A stretch of DNA of 64,000 nucleotides, from contig OX243828.1 of NCBI GenBank assembly GCA_945859605.1, positions 24,243,609-24,307,608 on the forward strand, written 5' to 3'. A program made the translations under genes and the position numbers. The notes under the pieces are model-generated. The model searched no databases. It saw only the letters and a program-made list of their open reading frames with translations, and was not told the origin of the DNA. Source of the DNA: Lumbricus rubellus (taxonomy: Eukaryota > Annelida > Clitellata > Crassiclitellata > Lumbricidae). This document shows positions 12,154 through 25,623 of the stretch, one piece after another (position 1 is the stretch's first letter; the number at the start of each line of letters is the position of its first letter).

Positions 12154-15100
12154 ACTATTCTTTGTTTTACCACCAGGGAACGCATAGTAGTTTACAGAAG
12201 AAATATAAAAAAACTTTTAAGCAAAGTTATATAACATTCTCTTAATTAATAAGCTTGTTTTTGCAGAAGAATCAACTCTAGGAAGAGTTAGATTACAGTA
12301 TCTATAGGCCTACGCATAGTAATATGATATATCTGCATTTTATGTTGCCTCATAAATTATATTGTGAGGTAATTCATGGGGCCTTAGAGCCGGGAATTTG
12401 AGAGTTCGAATCCACCTCAAGTCACCGCGTAGGAACCCTAGGCAAGTCCTTCACTCAGAATTGCTCATGCATTTCGGTGTGAAACTTCGATTAAGTGTCC
12501 GCGCTGTAGTCGAGAGCGCCTCTGAATAGGAATCTTGAAGGGATGCTATAGCCATGCAGTGTTCGATGCTCATACATACAACGTTATAGAATATCTCAGT
12601 TCGTGCGAAACTGTTGTTTTGTAGGGCCATGTTTAGACCTATACATAGGCCTATTGATTGCTTGTTTGATATGTAATGTTGATACAATTTAAAGTATAAT
12701 AAAAAAATACTTTTAAAGATGTCATGGATTACTTCAACCGACATTCTTCAGTCGCCATTAATTCTTTTGACCTAAGCGCAGGCCGTCCAGTCATGTATTT
12801 AATTTATGCAGTCGTTTATGTACAATTATATAGACGTAAATAAATCATTGTCAACCTGATGTGGCCTCTTACAAGTGTGTAGGATTACGTACATACATAT
12901 CGTACATATGCATTTTTATATTTGCATACCTATATTTGCATAATTTCGCAAGTACATGACTATGCCATTGCCTATACATACCTACGCACAGTAACGTAAA
13001 CACAGAAACTGACATGTGTACATGCTTGCATATTTGCATAGGCCTACATAAGTAGCCTACATGTAAGTTTATTGCATTCTGCCGTACATTATTGATACAG
13101 TTATTCCTTAATTTTGTATCGGAACTCCAATCGTACTCCCCAAATATCTCAAGCTCCAATCGAAAACCAAGCGCAGGGCACCGGTTTATTCACGAGCGCT
13201 GTATTCTGTGTGTATTCTGTTCGCAGGTTATTTTTCTCATTGGAAGTGTGACAGCAACCGACGGCAGCGTCGCTGGTAAATTGTATTAACAATAGTTTAA
13301 TAATTATAATCAACTATTAATATTTTAATTAATTCATTTGGTCATTTTTCAGATGAAGCCTATATATAATTGGGCACGAAATGTAGGCGTCTTCATTTTG
13401 TTAGTCTCGGCATATAAAAGGCTTGTCTTCTCTAACGCTGTTTGATCTGCTTTGAGTCTTAAACCTTTGCATCTATTCACAAATATTACTCTGATGAACT
13501 CTTAAGTTTCAGATAAGATTTATTAGTGGTAGGCCTAGTTAAGAAAATAAGGGCATTCTCATAAGTTCTTTCTCTTAGAGACAGACGTGAATATGAACTG
13601 CTAGCGACTTCATTTTTCTTGTCCCGGCATATCAGACCGGCTGGTCAGTCGTTTCCCTCACCTTGTCAATCTACCGTGTCTGGAGATGAGGTGAGATGAC
13701 TCTATAGAGCTGGCGATGGACAGAGAAAAATGGAGAAGCTGCGTTGCCCGATTAGCTGTCCTGCACGGGAAGGACTAAGGACTAAGGACTAAGGTCTAAG
13801 GTCTAAGGTAAGGTCAGGTAAACCCGTTAGTTTGGCTCTGTAGGAGCAAGAATTCGGATGTACACGAGATTCGATTAATACAGGGTGGGCCAATATAAAT
13901 GCAACAACTTTGACGCCTTATAACTTGAACAATTTTTATCCGAACATCGTGATCAATATACTACATTGAAGGTAATTATCCATTCTACTACTGTGTCAAA
14001 TCTTGCGCTGATATGCGGCCCCGTTTAATTAAAAATCGGTGCGGCGCACACCTCTCAATTTTGAATGTAAATAATGAACATCATGGCGCCGCTCACGGAA
14101 GAGGATATAGTTTTAATCAGAATCTTAAGAGTAGAAAAAGAATACAATGCACATCAGATGTTGATGGAATTCCCTTCTAGAAAATGGAATAAATGTGCTC
14201 TACATCGATTGATTAAACAAATTGATGCCACGGGAACGTCTAGCAGCCGCAACTGTGGTCGCAAACGTTCTCCCGCCTGCGCATCGTTCACGTCATACGG
14301 TTGCTTATCTGAACGCTAATGTACTGCAGAGTTTATTGAACCGGAGAACTGGCCACCGAACAGTCCGTATTTAAACCCGGTTGACTATTCGATCTGGGGT
14401 TGTCTTCAGCAACTAGTCTATCGTGAACTGATACGTGATGTTGAACATTTGAAAGAAGTGATTCTTGGCTGCTGGGCTGAAATAACCCAAGCACTGGTGG
14501 ACTCAGCCATCGATCAATGGTCGTCTCGTGTCCATGCTGTCATTAAAGCACGTGGTGGACATATTGAGTATTTGTTTGACTGATGATAAATTCACTCAAG
14601 ATATGAATTGTTATTAATTATCTTATTTATTGTTAGAACTAGTGATTGTTTAGAATTGAGTTATTGACACATTCAGTTTAAGACTTTTGATTTTTTTTCT
14701 TGCAGTTTTACGGCAAAAAAGGGACATCGAACATTAATAGCATTATCTCAAAAAGTCGTAATAGTATCTCTTAAATATTTTGCAGAATGATAATATGGAT
14801 AATTATGTTCAATCTGATATATAGTACAAGACGCGCAGAACGAAAATGTTAAAGTTATAAGGCGTCAAAGTTGTTGCATTTATATTGGCCCACCCTGTAT
14901 AATAGAGACTCCTCCAGAATTTCTTATCACTTCTTTCTGATTAAATCTCTGTAGCCTAATGTTCAGAAGTTGCATCGCTTACACTATCACAGAAAGCACT
15001 TCTGCTGAGTTTAGATTATCTTGAAGAGGGCCATAATATGGATGTTTGATTGCAATGACAATTACAATATTGTTTTATACTTCATTTCAGCCTCTTCAGT

Positions 15101-18100
15101 GACGGGCGTGGTGGCAGACCTTGATGCCGTGAACACGACCGCCCTACATCTGATCTGGGATTCTCCAACAAATAATCCTAACATCACCATCGAACGTTAT
15201 GTGATCGAAGTGAATGACGTAACTGATGGAGAAATAACTTCTGATAATGAAACAAGTTCTTATAATTACATGATCACAGGTCGAGAGCCTGGAGTGAGCT
15301 ATAATGTCACCTTGATCGTAGTCTACACTCAAGAGATTGAAGCTACGACAGTGGCTCAAGTTACAACTCAAGAAATTGAAGCTACGACAGTGGCTCAAGT
15401 TACAACTACAGTCACGGTGCTTGAAACAACCACTACAAGCGCACTCACTACTCAGTCATCCGTTCTCTCTACAGCCGGCGATGCAGCAGCATTGAGAGAG
15501 TCGATTACTCTCGATGATCGAATCTACCTCTTCAATAACACTTGTAAGTCAACAGCCAGAACAATTGACCCATTGCCAACAGTAGCCTAAGCCTCATATG
15601 CCAGCATCATAGATAAACTGATGCTCGAAATTACAAATAGGCTAGCTGATGTTCGATTACAATGACAATTGCCTTCTTGCTTTATGTTTCGTTTCATTAT
15701 TGCTTACATTTAATTTAATTATTGTTTATATTTCATTTAATTTTTATTGTTTCATAGTTCATTTCATTAAGCTCATTGTTTTATATTTATTTTAATTTTT
15801 AAAATTGTTTTATATTCCATTATTGTTTTATATTGCATTTCATTATTGTTTCATATTTTCATATTTCATTTCATTATTGTCTTATATTTCATTTAATTAT
15901 TGTCTTATATTTCATTTTGGTCAGAATGAACTCAATCGGTTTGTTTGCCTAGGCTTATACATATAGATCAGATTAGTTTGTAAGATTAAAATTACTATAC
16001 GTCGGATGAAATTAGATTTATTTTTTTGTTTATTTATTCGGTAGCCCATAATTATATCAGAACAATAGGCTACAAGTCACTTCTTCTTCTGGTTCTCTGC
16101 CCCTAGGCAGGTTCGGCTGTCCAATGTCGCCACTCTTCCCTCCGCTGGACCTTCTCCTTTAGTCTTTGATATCCGATCTTCTTCATCGTTTTAAAAGCTA
16201 ATGAACCTGGTTTCAAGTCACTGGAGACTGAAAATAATAAAAGCTTGTTACACAAGGGAACTTATGGGGGTGGTTTATCCCGCTAACCAGGCCCTACGTA
16301 GATTGATCAAGTTAGATCAAGATGGCAAACGCGATACATTAAATAATTGAGTGATCTTTCATGCGGCAAAACCAACTGAAACCATAGATCATGTAACGCT
16401 GACCATTACTGGGCGTCGAATGTAGGAAGCACTTGAGCAAAGTCCACTCGCCATTTGCCATTTGCTATTTCTGACATGTATTATTCATGCAACGTGAATC
16501 ATCTCATCGGTAAACCTTGCGAAATGAACTTGTCCTCGAGTATATTTTAAAAGCTAATGAACCTGGTTTCATGTGCATCTAGTAGTCTATGTGTATTCCT
16601 AGCTCTGTAGAACCGTGCATCTATAGTCTAGGTCTGTTATTGTGCTGTGTTTTGCTCAAGTCCGTATACAACTATACATGTACATCGATACTTGTGGATA
16701 TTATCAGTGTGGGATTAAAAAACGGTGGAATATGAAAGAGCCCAATGCATCGATATATCTATGGACGGGAGTTATGAAAGTAACTTCAATCTATCATGCT
16801 CTTCTCAACAGAAACTATTGTCGAAGACTTGACGATTGCACATAGCTATCGGTTTGCGCCTAGAATACGAAATCTGTGCTTCGGATAGGAGTACTTGAGA
16901 TTCGATCGCTTTGGCCAATGGGTCCGACGTTATAATCTTTCCGTCTTGCCATGGGTCTAATGGGAACGATAGTTACGTTATCCTAAGGGATTTAATCCTG
17001 CGAGTCCTTTACAGACCTGGATTCATCCGTTCCAAGGAACGAGCTCTGCCAATAAGAACCATAGAGGCAGCAGACAAATAAATTATTAATTAATCTATGG
17101 TTGTCTATTAGTTTCAATCCAAAACGAACGCTTTCTCAACACCTTTTGACACTCAGCATGACAGCAAAGAAGGTCAGGCATTCTAGAAACATGCAGTGCA
17201 TTAAAAATTATTTTTAAAGCTCTTTGGGATTGCATATACATTGTAACTCATGTGTAAAATTAAACTTTACCTTAGACTTTAGTCCTTCCACGCACTTGTA
17301 GTGCATCGGGCGACACAGCTCCTCCACGTCACTCTGTCCTCCGCAGCTGCCCTGGCCACCTCCCACGTAATTCCGCCGTCCTCCAAGTCCTGCATCACCA
17401 TATCTCGCCAGGTCTTTCAGTGGCGGCGCCAGGATTTCAGGTTTGGGGGGCTGAAGCCCCAAGCCAAATTAGAACATTTTTATGAAGCGCCGAAGGCGCG
17501 AAGCTGCGAGTGCCGAAGGCACGAAGCCCATACCGACTAGGGGGTCTGGGGGAGCGTCGTAAGCTCCCCCAGCGGGGTCTGGGGTGGAGCCCCAGCCGCC
17601 AACGCATTTTTAGCTCTGTTGACCTCAATTTGAGCCCTTTTAAGGCTCTTTTTTCCAGCTATTTATGAACGATAAAATCATGAAAACTTAAATAAGAAGT
17701 CGTTTTGCAGAGTCGCAGACTAGGCCTAGTACCAGTATAACAATGTCAAAATTTTATTGTAAAAGAAATGGGCTTAGTCTTCACTATAATCACAGAAGTT
17801 AAAAGTTTAGGCCTATAGCCTAAAACAAGTTTATAAGTATACTGTCATATGGGTAGGCCTACTATATAGAAAAACCCTAGAGACATGTCATATGTAGGGG
17901 ATTTTACGGGTACAACCAGTGGCAGCGCCAGGATTTCAGGTTTGGGGGCTGAAACCCCAAGCCCTTCCTCCTAGAAAGGCGAGTAGAATATGTTCCTTAA
18001 AGGCGGTAATTTTGCATGCGCTGGAGATCCGAAGCTGCGAGTGCCGAATGCACGAAGCGCATACCGACTAGGCCCTAGGGGGTCTGGGGGAGCGTCGCAA

Positions 18101-21100
18101 GCTCCCCAGCGGGGTCTGGGGCGGAGCCCCAGAAACCAGCGCGTTTTTCGCTGTTGACATCGACAGGAGCACGTTTCAGGCTCCAAAGTCATGAAATTTT
18201 TTGAATTTCCACAATGCAATAATAGCATTTTGGGCTGTCATTTTTACTAAAGAGCTCATCATTTCAATGCTGAAAGTTGTGGATTATGACTTTAAAAGTG
18301 TCCCCTTGTGGGCCATTGTTTAAATTTTTGGATATCAGCACTTTAATGGTAACATTTTAAGCTGTCATCTCAACAAATTTCTCATAATTAGTTCATTGCT
18401 GAAAGAAATGGTTTATGAGTTCAATAATTTCCTCCATGTTATATAAATAATCGAATTCCACTCTGCAAAAGTATACCATTTTTGCTGTCGTCCTAACAAA
18501 ATTGTTCATGATGGATAAACACTAAACAGTTACACTCTAGAAATTCATAATGACATTTTGGAGATATTTTTGAAATATTGGGAGGAGCAGCATCTCCGTC
18601 CACAATCACAAAATTCAAAGTCTCGTGGACTGTCTCCTGACCCCCAAGTCTCCGCCTGACATTAATTTGCCGGTCCTATACTGGCCGAGCTCCCAAGTAC
18701 CTTTGTGACCTCATCCATCTGCCGACCTCGGCCACTTCTCTTCGCCCACTACGATCCTTTAATCGGCATGATCTCTTCGTCCCGCGAGCTAGGACTGCCT
18801 TGGCCAAAATGCGTGCCTTTGCTCTCATTGGCCCGGCATTGTGGAACCAGCTTCCTCCTTCAACGCGTTCCTCCATATTAACTGGTGGGCCAAATGCCTC
18901 TTTTCGATGTCTCAAGACTATTTTTCTCTCTTGGTCTAACGTACTGGGAGCGCCTCTGATTGGTGTGTACTGTGAGAGGCGCTTTATAAATTTATAGATA
19001 CAATAGGCTACAATTACTGCTGGTGCTAAATGAACACCCCATTTCCCAATATATATAGTTGTGTAGCACTACCGGCGTAGCCCTTCAAGAGGCCGGCGGG
19101 CCGGACATGGTGCACATAACCACATCACGGTCTGTGACACATTATTTTAGCATAAGCATCGACGTGCTATTGTAGCGAAATTCAAAATTGCTGTTCTTGT
19201 GAATCTCAGCCCCTGCCCCCTTCTTCCTCCGTGTCATGAGTTATCTTAAATGGCGAGTTAGCCCTAGCCTATTAAGGAAAGGGTGTCTAGAATATTGTCA
19301 TCGAAATACTAGAAAACAAAGCATGAACTCGTTTAGAAAATTATTCAGATAAAAAGACAACTGAAATTAAACTAAAAGACATATACATATAGAGCAAAAA
19401 CAGTATCGTTAATAGGCTACGCCTATAGAGCCCTAATCGATGGTCGTGCCCTCCCCCAGACCCCTCCCAACAAAACTTCGCCCCCACTCACGTTTCCGTT
19501 CGCATGGAGACAGTTCTGCAGGTGTGAAGAAGTCCTGTTACGCAGCGAAGGGCTTCGGTCGGCTCACTGGTCTGGTTGGTTCTGAAGTCGTCCGTTGGTC
19601 CGTTCTCGAACCCAGCGTCGAGAGTTCCAGTCCTGCTGGCGTTCCAGCTACGACTGCTGGTCGCGTCTTGTAGAGGAGTACCCGTTTCTCACAGACACCG
19701 CCCACGTCTAGCATAGACGTGGTCACGTGGTAGAGAAGTTGCGACGAAGTGGCGGAAAGCGACGGAGAAAATGGCGGGAAAGCGTCCGCCCCTTCTAGAC
19801 CGTCCTCGTCTGGTAGTAGCACCGTTGTGCTCGGACTTCGCCTGGTAGCACCGTTGTGCCCAGTATTCACCTTCTTGCACCGTTGTGCGTTGTCCTACGC
19901 TCGAACGTCCTTCAGCAAAGTTCAGCGTGCATGCCCACTTCGCATCTCCGACCGACGACTGATGACTCCTCGACGACAGCTTCCGACGACTGACGACTGA
20001 CGACTCTCCTCCGACGACTGACCCCCAGACAGTCCGTTCTCTTGCCTATATAGGCCTATCTGCCTTCCAGACAGATGACCTTTACCCCTGACACACCTTT
20101 TGGACCCAACGACCATCGACGACCATCGATATATTATATAAGCTAGATTATTATAGGTATATCTATATACTATTGTCAAACTTTCATTTAAGCACCTAAT
20201 AATATTATATACGACATAACACAATTATATACAATGCCTAGGTCTACAATAATGGGCCCAATACTATTTACAAGGGCAACTCGTGACAATGGCCCCCCAC
20301 TTAAGAGAAAACTAACTTAGCTTTTCTTTACAACTAAAACTAAAACGATTGCCCTGTTAATATCTAGGTTTACTTATCCTAGTTCCTATCTAGGCCTACA
20401 GATGGCGGCTTAAAAAATCGGCCCCCACATTTTCAAACCTTTTTAAAAAGCGTATAATAAAGAAATACGGCTGCAAAATTAAAACCCAGTAAATACTAAA
20501 CTCCCATTTACTGGATTAGCTCCTTGATGATAGATCAAAGACTGATGATCCATCCGACTTACTCACTCACAATATTATCACCCCTAACCTAGTCCTCGAT
20601 TTCCTTCTTCAACGTTTCCAATGTGACTTCATTCTGAAATTCTGGGACTCGTAACTGCTTTGGCAATGCTCTTGCTTTCTCTTTCATATGTCGGGTTTCC
20701 ACAGCTGATGTCACATTCAACTGCTCTTCAGTACACCCCGCATCTTTCTCTGCGTCAATCAACAAGTCTTGTTCATGTACCTCAGTACTCTTGTCGAAGG
20801 ATCTGGGCCGTAGTTCCGCTCCAGATATATTTCCAATTACAAGATCGTATAATGTTTCCTTCATGCAGAGCGCTTTCACTTTCCCTGTGAAGTAGTCCGT
20901 TCTGACTTCAATGATAGCGGTTGGCACTTTCCTCGTAGTTTTGTCAATCAGAATGCACAACTCATGCTTCCCCGTCATCTGATTCTTTTTCACAAGTCTC
21001 CTGGCTACAACAACTGACGAACATCCGGTGTCTCGAAGCACTTCGACCTGTTGATCTCCTACATAACCAATCGTTGTCTTCATATCAGTTCCGTATTTAC

Positions 21101-24100
21101 CCGGTCTACAGGCTTCAGCTATGACGTGCGCTTTGCAACCACATCTTAGTTCGACATCTTCACCATCGGACAGATTTTTCAACGCCTGACCAGCATTTTC
21201 GTCACACCCTTCCTTGACCAGCGTTCCTTCTGGATCGGTTGAAGTTGCGGTCGTTTTGTGCGTTGTCTTATCAACTGCAGAAGATGCTGATTTATCTTCC
21301 TTGTTTTCAGCTTTTTTCTTCTGGTTCTGCCGTGCATTTCTAGGCTTCCAGGAAGTCTGCATTCCTGCTGCTTTATGTGACATATTCATTCTAAACCGAC
21401 ATGAATTATAGGAGTGCCCGTATCGGTTACAAAAAAAACAAGGCCTATCAGTAGCCCCCTTAGGTTTTTGGTCTTTCTTTCCAGCCCTCTCATTTTCCTT
21501 CGTGAAGTCTGGCTTGAGAAATTTTCCCTCTGTTCTTACTTCTTTCTCTCCATAGTCCGACTGGTATGGCTGTTTTGACTTTACTTCGTGTGCCTCCATG
21601 TAGGTCTCCGCTAATTTAGCGAGTTCTTGAAGGTCTTTTGGCGCCCTTTCTCTCAAGAACAGCGACAATTCTTTGCTCACTACCGAGAGATACTGCTCCT
21701 TTACCAGCAGACTCTTTAGTCCTTCGAAGTCTTGAGTGACTTTGGCGAGCTCAATCCATCTCATCAAGTAGCTTTCTAACCTGGTGATGAATTGTTGAGG
21801 CGCTTCTCCCGTCTCCGGTCTACAATTATTAAACCGCTTGTGAAAGCCTTCTTCCGTCATCTGATATCTTTTCAGAAGAGCATCTTTCAATGCGTCGTAA
21901 TCGTCGTATTGTTCAGGCGGCATACGCGCAAACACATCTAAAGCGCGTCCTTTCAAAAGTGCGGCCAAATAAACTGCCCATTCCTGTCTTTTCCATTTTC
22001 GAATAGACGCATATTTCTCAAATCTTCTCAGATAAGCGTCCATATTATCTTTGCCATCCTCAAATGGAGGTAGCTTTGGTCCTTTCCTCGCATTGACTGT
22101 AAAATCCGAGGTCCGCTACTCTTCCTCCTCCTCTTCACCATCCTCTTCAGATGCTGCGTTTTCACTAACACTTCTGATACTAGCCTGCCGTACAGTCTTT
22201 CCTTCGAGCTTAGCTTTCTCCAAAGCCATGGACTGTTCATGCTGCTCCTTTTGCATTTCCAATGCTTGCTCGTGCGCCTCCTGTTTCATCTTTCTTTCAA
22301 GTTCCAATTTCCTCATGGCGCATTCATCGGCTTCGGCTTTTGCCCGTCTTTCCAAATCTAAGGCTTCGGCTTTTGCCTGCCTCTCCAAATCTAACTTCCT
22401 CATGGCGTTTTCTTCGGCTACAGCTTTAGCCTGTTGCTCCATCTCAAACTTCTTGAGTGCGTTTTGTTCTGCTTCCACTTTAGCCTGACGCTCCAGTTCA
22501 AACTTGCGCATCTCTCTGTCAGCTGCTCTCTCTTCTCGCTCCAGAATCCGTTTCTGTCGCGCTTCTTCGTCAGCTCTGTGCTTTTCCACAAACTCAAGAA
22601 GCTCAGGCCCCTTCAAGCCACTCCTTTCGGCAAGTGCTATCAATTGCTCCATGTTGCAATATAATTAGCCGGCTGGGCTAAACTGAAACAGAATTTCCCC
22701 TAAGCGACAAATGCTAGTCTAATCAGTCTAGATAATTACCTTAGACCTCCCTATAGGCGACACTATAGAAGAAGTATGTTTACCTAAGTCTACAACAGAT
22801 CTTTAAACAATCCCTCTGGCCTATTTTATGCAGCGTGAAACACCTACGCTATCCTAGCATAAATTATCTTTAGCAATGCTTCAATGCGTTTAGCTAAATC
22901 GTTTAATCAGTGTCTAAATCCCCGTATAATTCTATCGAGTCAAATATAGCCTATGTTCCTAATACAACGACCATATCCTAAACAAACTCAACCATCCCAC
23001 CTATGCTGCCACCACATTGTCATGAGTTATCTTAAATGGCGAGTTAGCCCTAGCCTATTAAGGAAAGGGTGTCTAGAATATTGTCATCGAAATACTAGAA
23101 AACAAAGCATGAACTCGTTTAGAAAATTATTCAGATAAAAAGACAACTGAAATTAAACTAAAAGACATATACATATAGAGCAAAAACAGTATCGTTAATA
23201 GGCTACGCCTATAGAGCCCTAATCGATGGTCGTGCCCTCCCCCAGACCCCTCCCAACAAAACTTCGCCCCCACTCACGTTTCCGTTCGCATGGAGACAGT
23301 TCTGCAGGTGTGAAGAAGTCCTGTTACGCAGCGAAGGGCTTCGGTCGGCTCACTGGTCTGGTTGGTTCTGAAGTCGTCCGTTGGTCCGTTCTCGAACCCA
23401 GCGTCGAGAGTTCCAGTCCTGCTGGCGTTCCAGCTACGACTGCTGGTCGCGTCTTGTAGAGGAGTACCCGTTTCTCACAGACACCGCCCACGTCTAGCAT
23501 AGACGTGGTCACGTGGTAGAGAAGTTGCGACGAAGTGGCGGAAAGCGACGGAGAAAATGGCGGGAAAGCGTCCGCCCCTTCTAGACCGTCCTCGTCTGGT
23601 AGTAGCACCGTTGTGCTCGGACTTCGCCTGGTAGCACCGTTGTGCCCAGTATTCACCTTCTTGCACCGTTGTGCGTTGTCCTACGCTCGAACGTCCTTCA
23701 GCAAAGTTCAGCGTGCATGCCCACTTCGCATCTCCGACCGACGACTGATGACTCCTCGACGACAGCTTCCGACGACTGACGACTGACGACTCTCCTCCGA
23801 CGACTGACCCCCAGACAGTCCGTTCTCTTGCCTATATAGGCCTATCTGCCTTCCAGACAGATGACCTTTACCCCTGACACACCTTTTGGACCCAACGACC
23901 ATCGACGACCATCGATATATTATATAAGCTAGATTATTATAGGTATATCTATATACTATTGTCAAACTTTCATTTAAGCACCTAATAATATTATATACGA
24001 CATAACACAATTATATACAATGCCTAGGTCTACAATAATGGGCCCAATACTATTTACAAGGGCAACTCGTGACACTCCGCCAACCCGGACTCAACATCCT

Positions 24101-25500
24101 TACTCACACAGGGCCAAACCTCAGCCCCCTTTCTCCGCCAGCCCGGACTCACACCGGGCCGAACCTCAGCCCCCCCTTTTCCGCCAGCTCGGACTCACAC
24201 CGGTCCGGACCTAAGTCCCCTTGCCCCCCGTGCAGACCTCAGCCCCCTTTCCCCCCACCGCCTCGGACCTCCAGCCCCCTTCCCCGGCTAGCCCGGGCTC
24301 AGACTGGTCCGGATCTCAGCCCCTTCTCCCGCCAGTTCAAACCCTCCAGTCCTCTTCCTTCTTCCAGACCCGTCCAGACCTCAGACCGGTCGGTACCTCA
24401 ACCCACTGCTCCGCTGTCACGGATCTCTGCTCCTTCCCCCCCCCCCCCCAATCTCCCGCCAGACCGGTTCGGACCTCAGACCAGCCCGGACCTCAGCCCG
24501 GGGGCTGTTCCCTGCAGCTCCATTTGGGTATGAATAAGAGGACTGTGTGCATGCTAAATTGCTAATATTGAGTCGCAGAGAGAGTCGATGTCCGGGAGTC
24601 GAGCTCAGTCGCAATTGATGTCTCACATGAGTGTCGATGTATGACCGTCCGCCGCAGTTGAAGTCCGAAAAATAAGATAATAATAATAACTGTTAAGCCG
24701 TTTCATGGACATTCATTGTTTTTTGCTTTGGGATGAGGCTGAGTCACATTTAGGGGCTTAGCCCCCTAACCCCTCCCCTGGTGCCGCCAATGACATAAGC
24801 ATCTACACTATGATAATATAGTTGATTTCGTTGCCGTTGGTCATTTTTTAGTTTCCTTATTACGAGGTAAGCCGTTTTAGACATTTTCAGCTTTTTCCTT
24901 TGGGGGGCTGAGCCACGTTTAGGGGGAGCTTAGCCCCCCCTAGCCCCCCCCCCCTAGCGCCGCCACTGAGGTCTTTCTGGGCCGTTCTCGTCTTCTCCTC
25001 CATCCAGTCGGAGTCCAATCTATTGAATGCTTCATAATTATTTCTTCAATAATAATATTAATAACAAAGATGATAATAAAAGTCTCATAATACTAAGTCT
25101 GCTTTAAACAGATCCAGAGACTCCCACCGGCGTTATACGGACCGGAAGAGATGCGCATTCATTGACCTTCACCTGGAAACAAACGGGCAATGCAGATGGC
25201 TGTCATATGTGGACAGACGGTGTTACCACGACAACGAGTGACTGCACCTTCCATTCAAATGGAAGCGCCACTGGAACGATAAGTGGACTTCCTGGGGCTG
25301 GCAAAGAGTACACGGTACACATAATCTCAGTCAGCGGTGGACTTAACAGCAGCAATGTTTCCACGGCTCCAGAGAGAACACGTGAGAATGCTACAGCGTA
25401 CCAGTCTCTTCATCATCGCATCATCATCACCATCATCAAGGTCGTCGACATCGTCATCGTCGTCGTTGTCATCATCATCACCATCATCATCATCATCGTC

Positions 25501-25554
<54 letters not shown>

Positions 25555-25592
25555 GTCATCATCACCATCATCATCATCATCGTCATCATCAC

Positions 25593-25623
<31 letters not shown>

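Larger units (their letters stand above)
19227..24079 (-). mobile_element. young Ty3/gypsy-type LTR retrotransposon lacking RT and integrase
   Basis: Two 1057-bp direct repeats (19232-20288 and 23018-24074) each begin TGTCA and end TGACA. CTCCG lies on both sides (19227-19231 and 24075-24079), a 5-bp target duplication. The three ORF translations compared across the two LTRs are identical, implying recent insertion. The element runs on the minus strand. Its 2.7-kb interior encodes only Gag and an aspartic protease. The Gag capsid resembles the Gmr1-like gypsy group related to vertebrate SCAN domains. With no RT, RNase H or integrase it must depend on another element to move. It sits antisense in intron 3 of the phosphatase gene. 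Confidence 0.93.
17418..24968. mobile_element. hAT-like element, host of the LTR insertion
   Basis: Ends are inverted: CAGTGGCGGCGCCAGG at the left and GCGCCGCCACTG at the right. AGGTCTTT flanks both sides (17410-17417 and 24969-24976), an exact 8-bp duplication. Without the LTR element it would be about 2.7 kb. A second similar left end lies at 17921 (cagtggcagcgccagg) and a similar right end near 24782-24795 (ctggtgccgccaatg), suggesting a related element nested inside. Short palindromic GC blocks (gccgaaggcgcgaagc type) fill 17470-17595 and 18020-18140. No transposase was seen, so it is non-autonomous. Confidence 0.8.
15544..25111. other. RPTP intron 3, transposon-filled
   Basis: The largest intron of the gene, about 9.6 kb. 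It contains an AT-rich repeat, two LINE fragments and the three-level nested transposon block described in separate entries. No FN3 exon was recognised inside. Confidence 0.8.

Noticed and set aside
16860..17050. GC-balanced stretch that at first looked like a ribosomal RNA or mitochondrial insertion
   Set aside because: Only short, loosely similar words could be matched; no stem or conserved core could be defended.
19440..20224. Several ORFs of 63-110 codons inside the LTRs
   Set aside because: They are identical in both LTRs, overlap on both strands and show no domain; incidental to LTR sequence.
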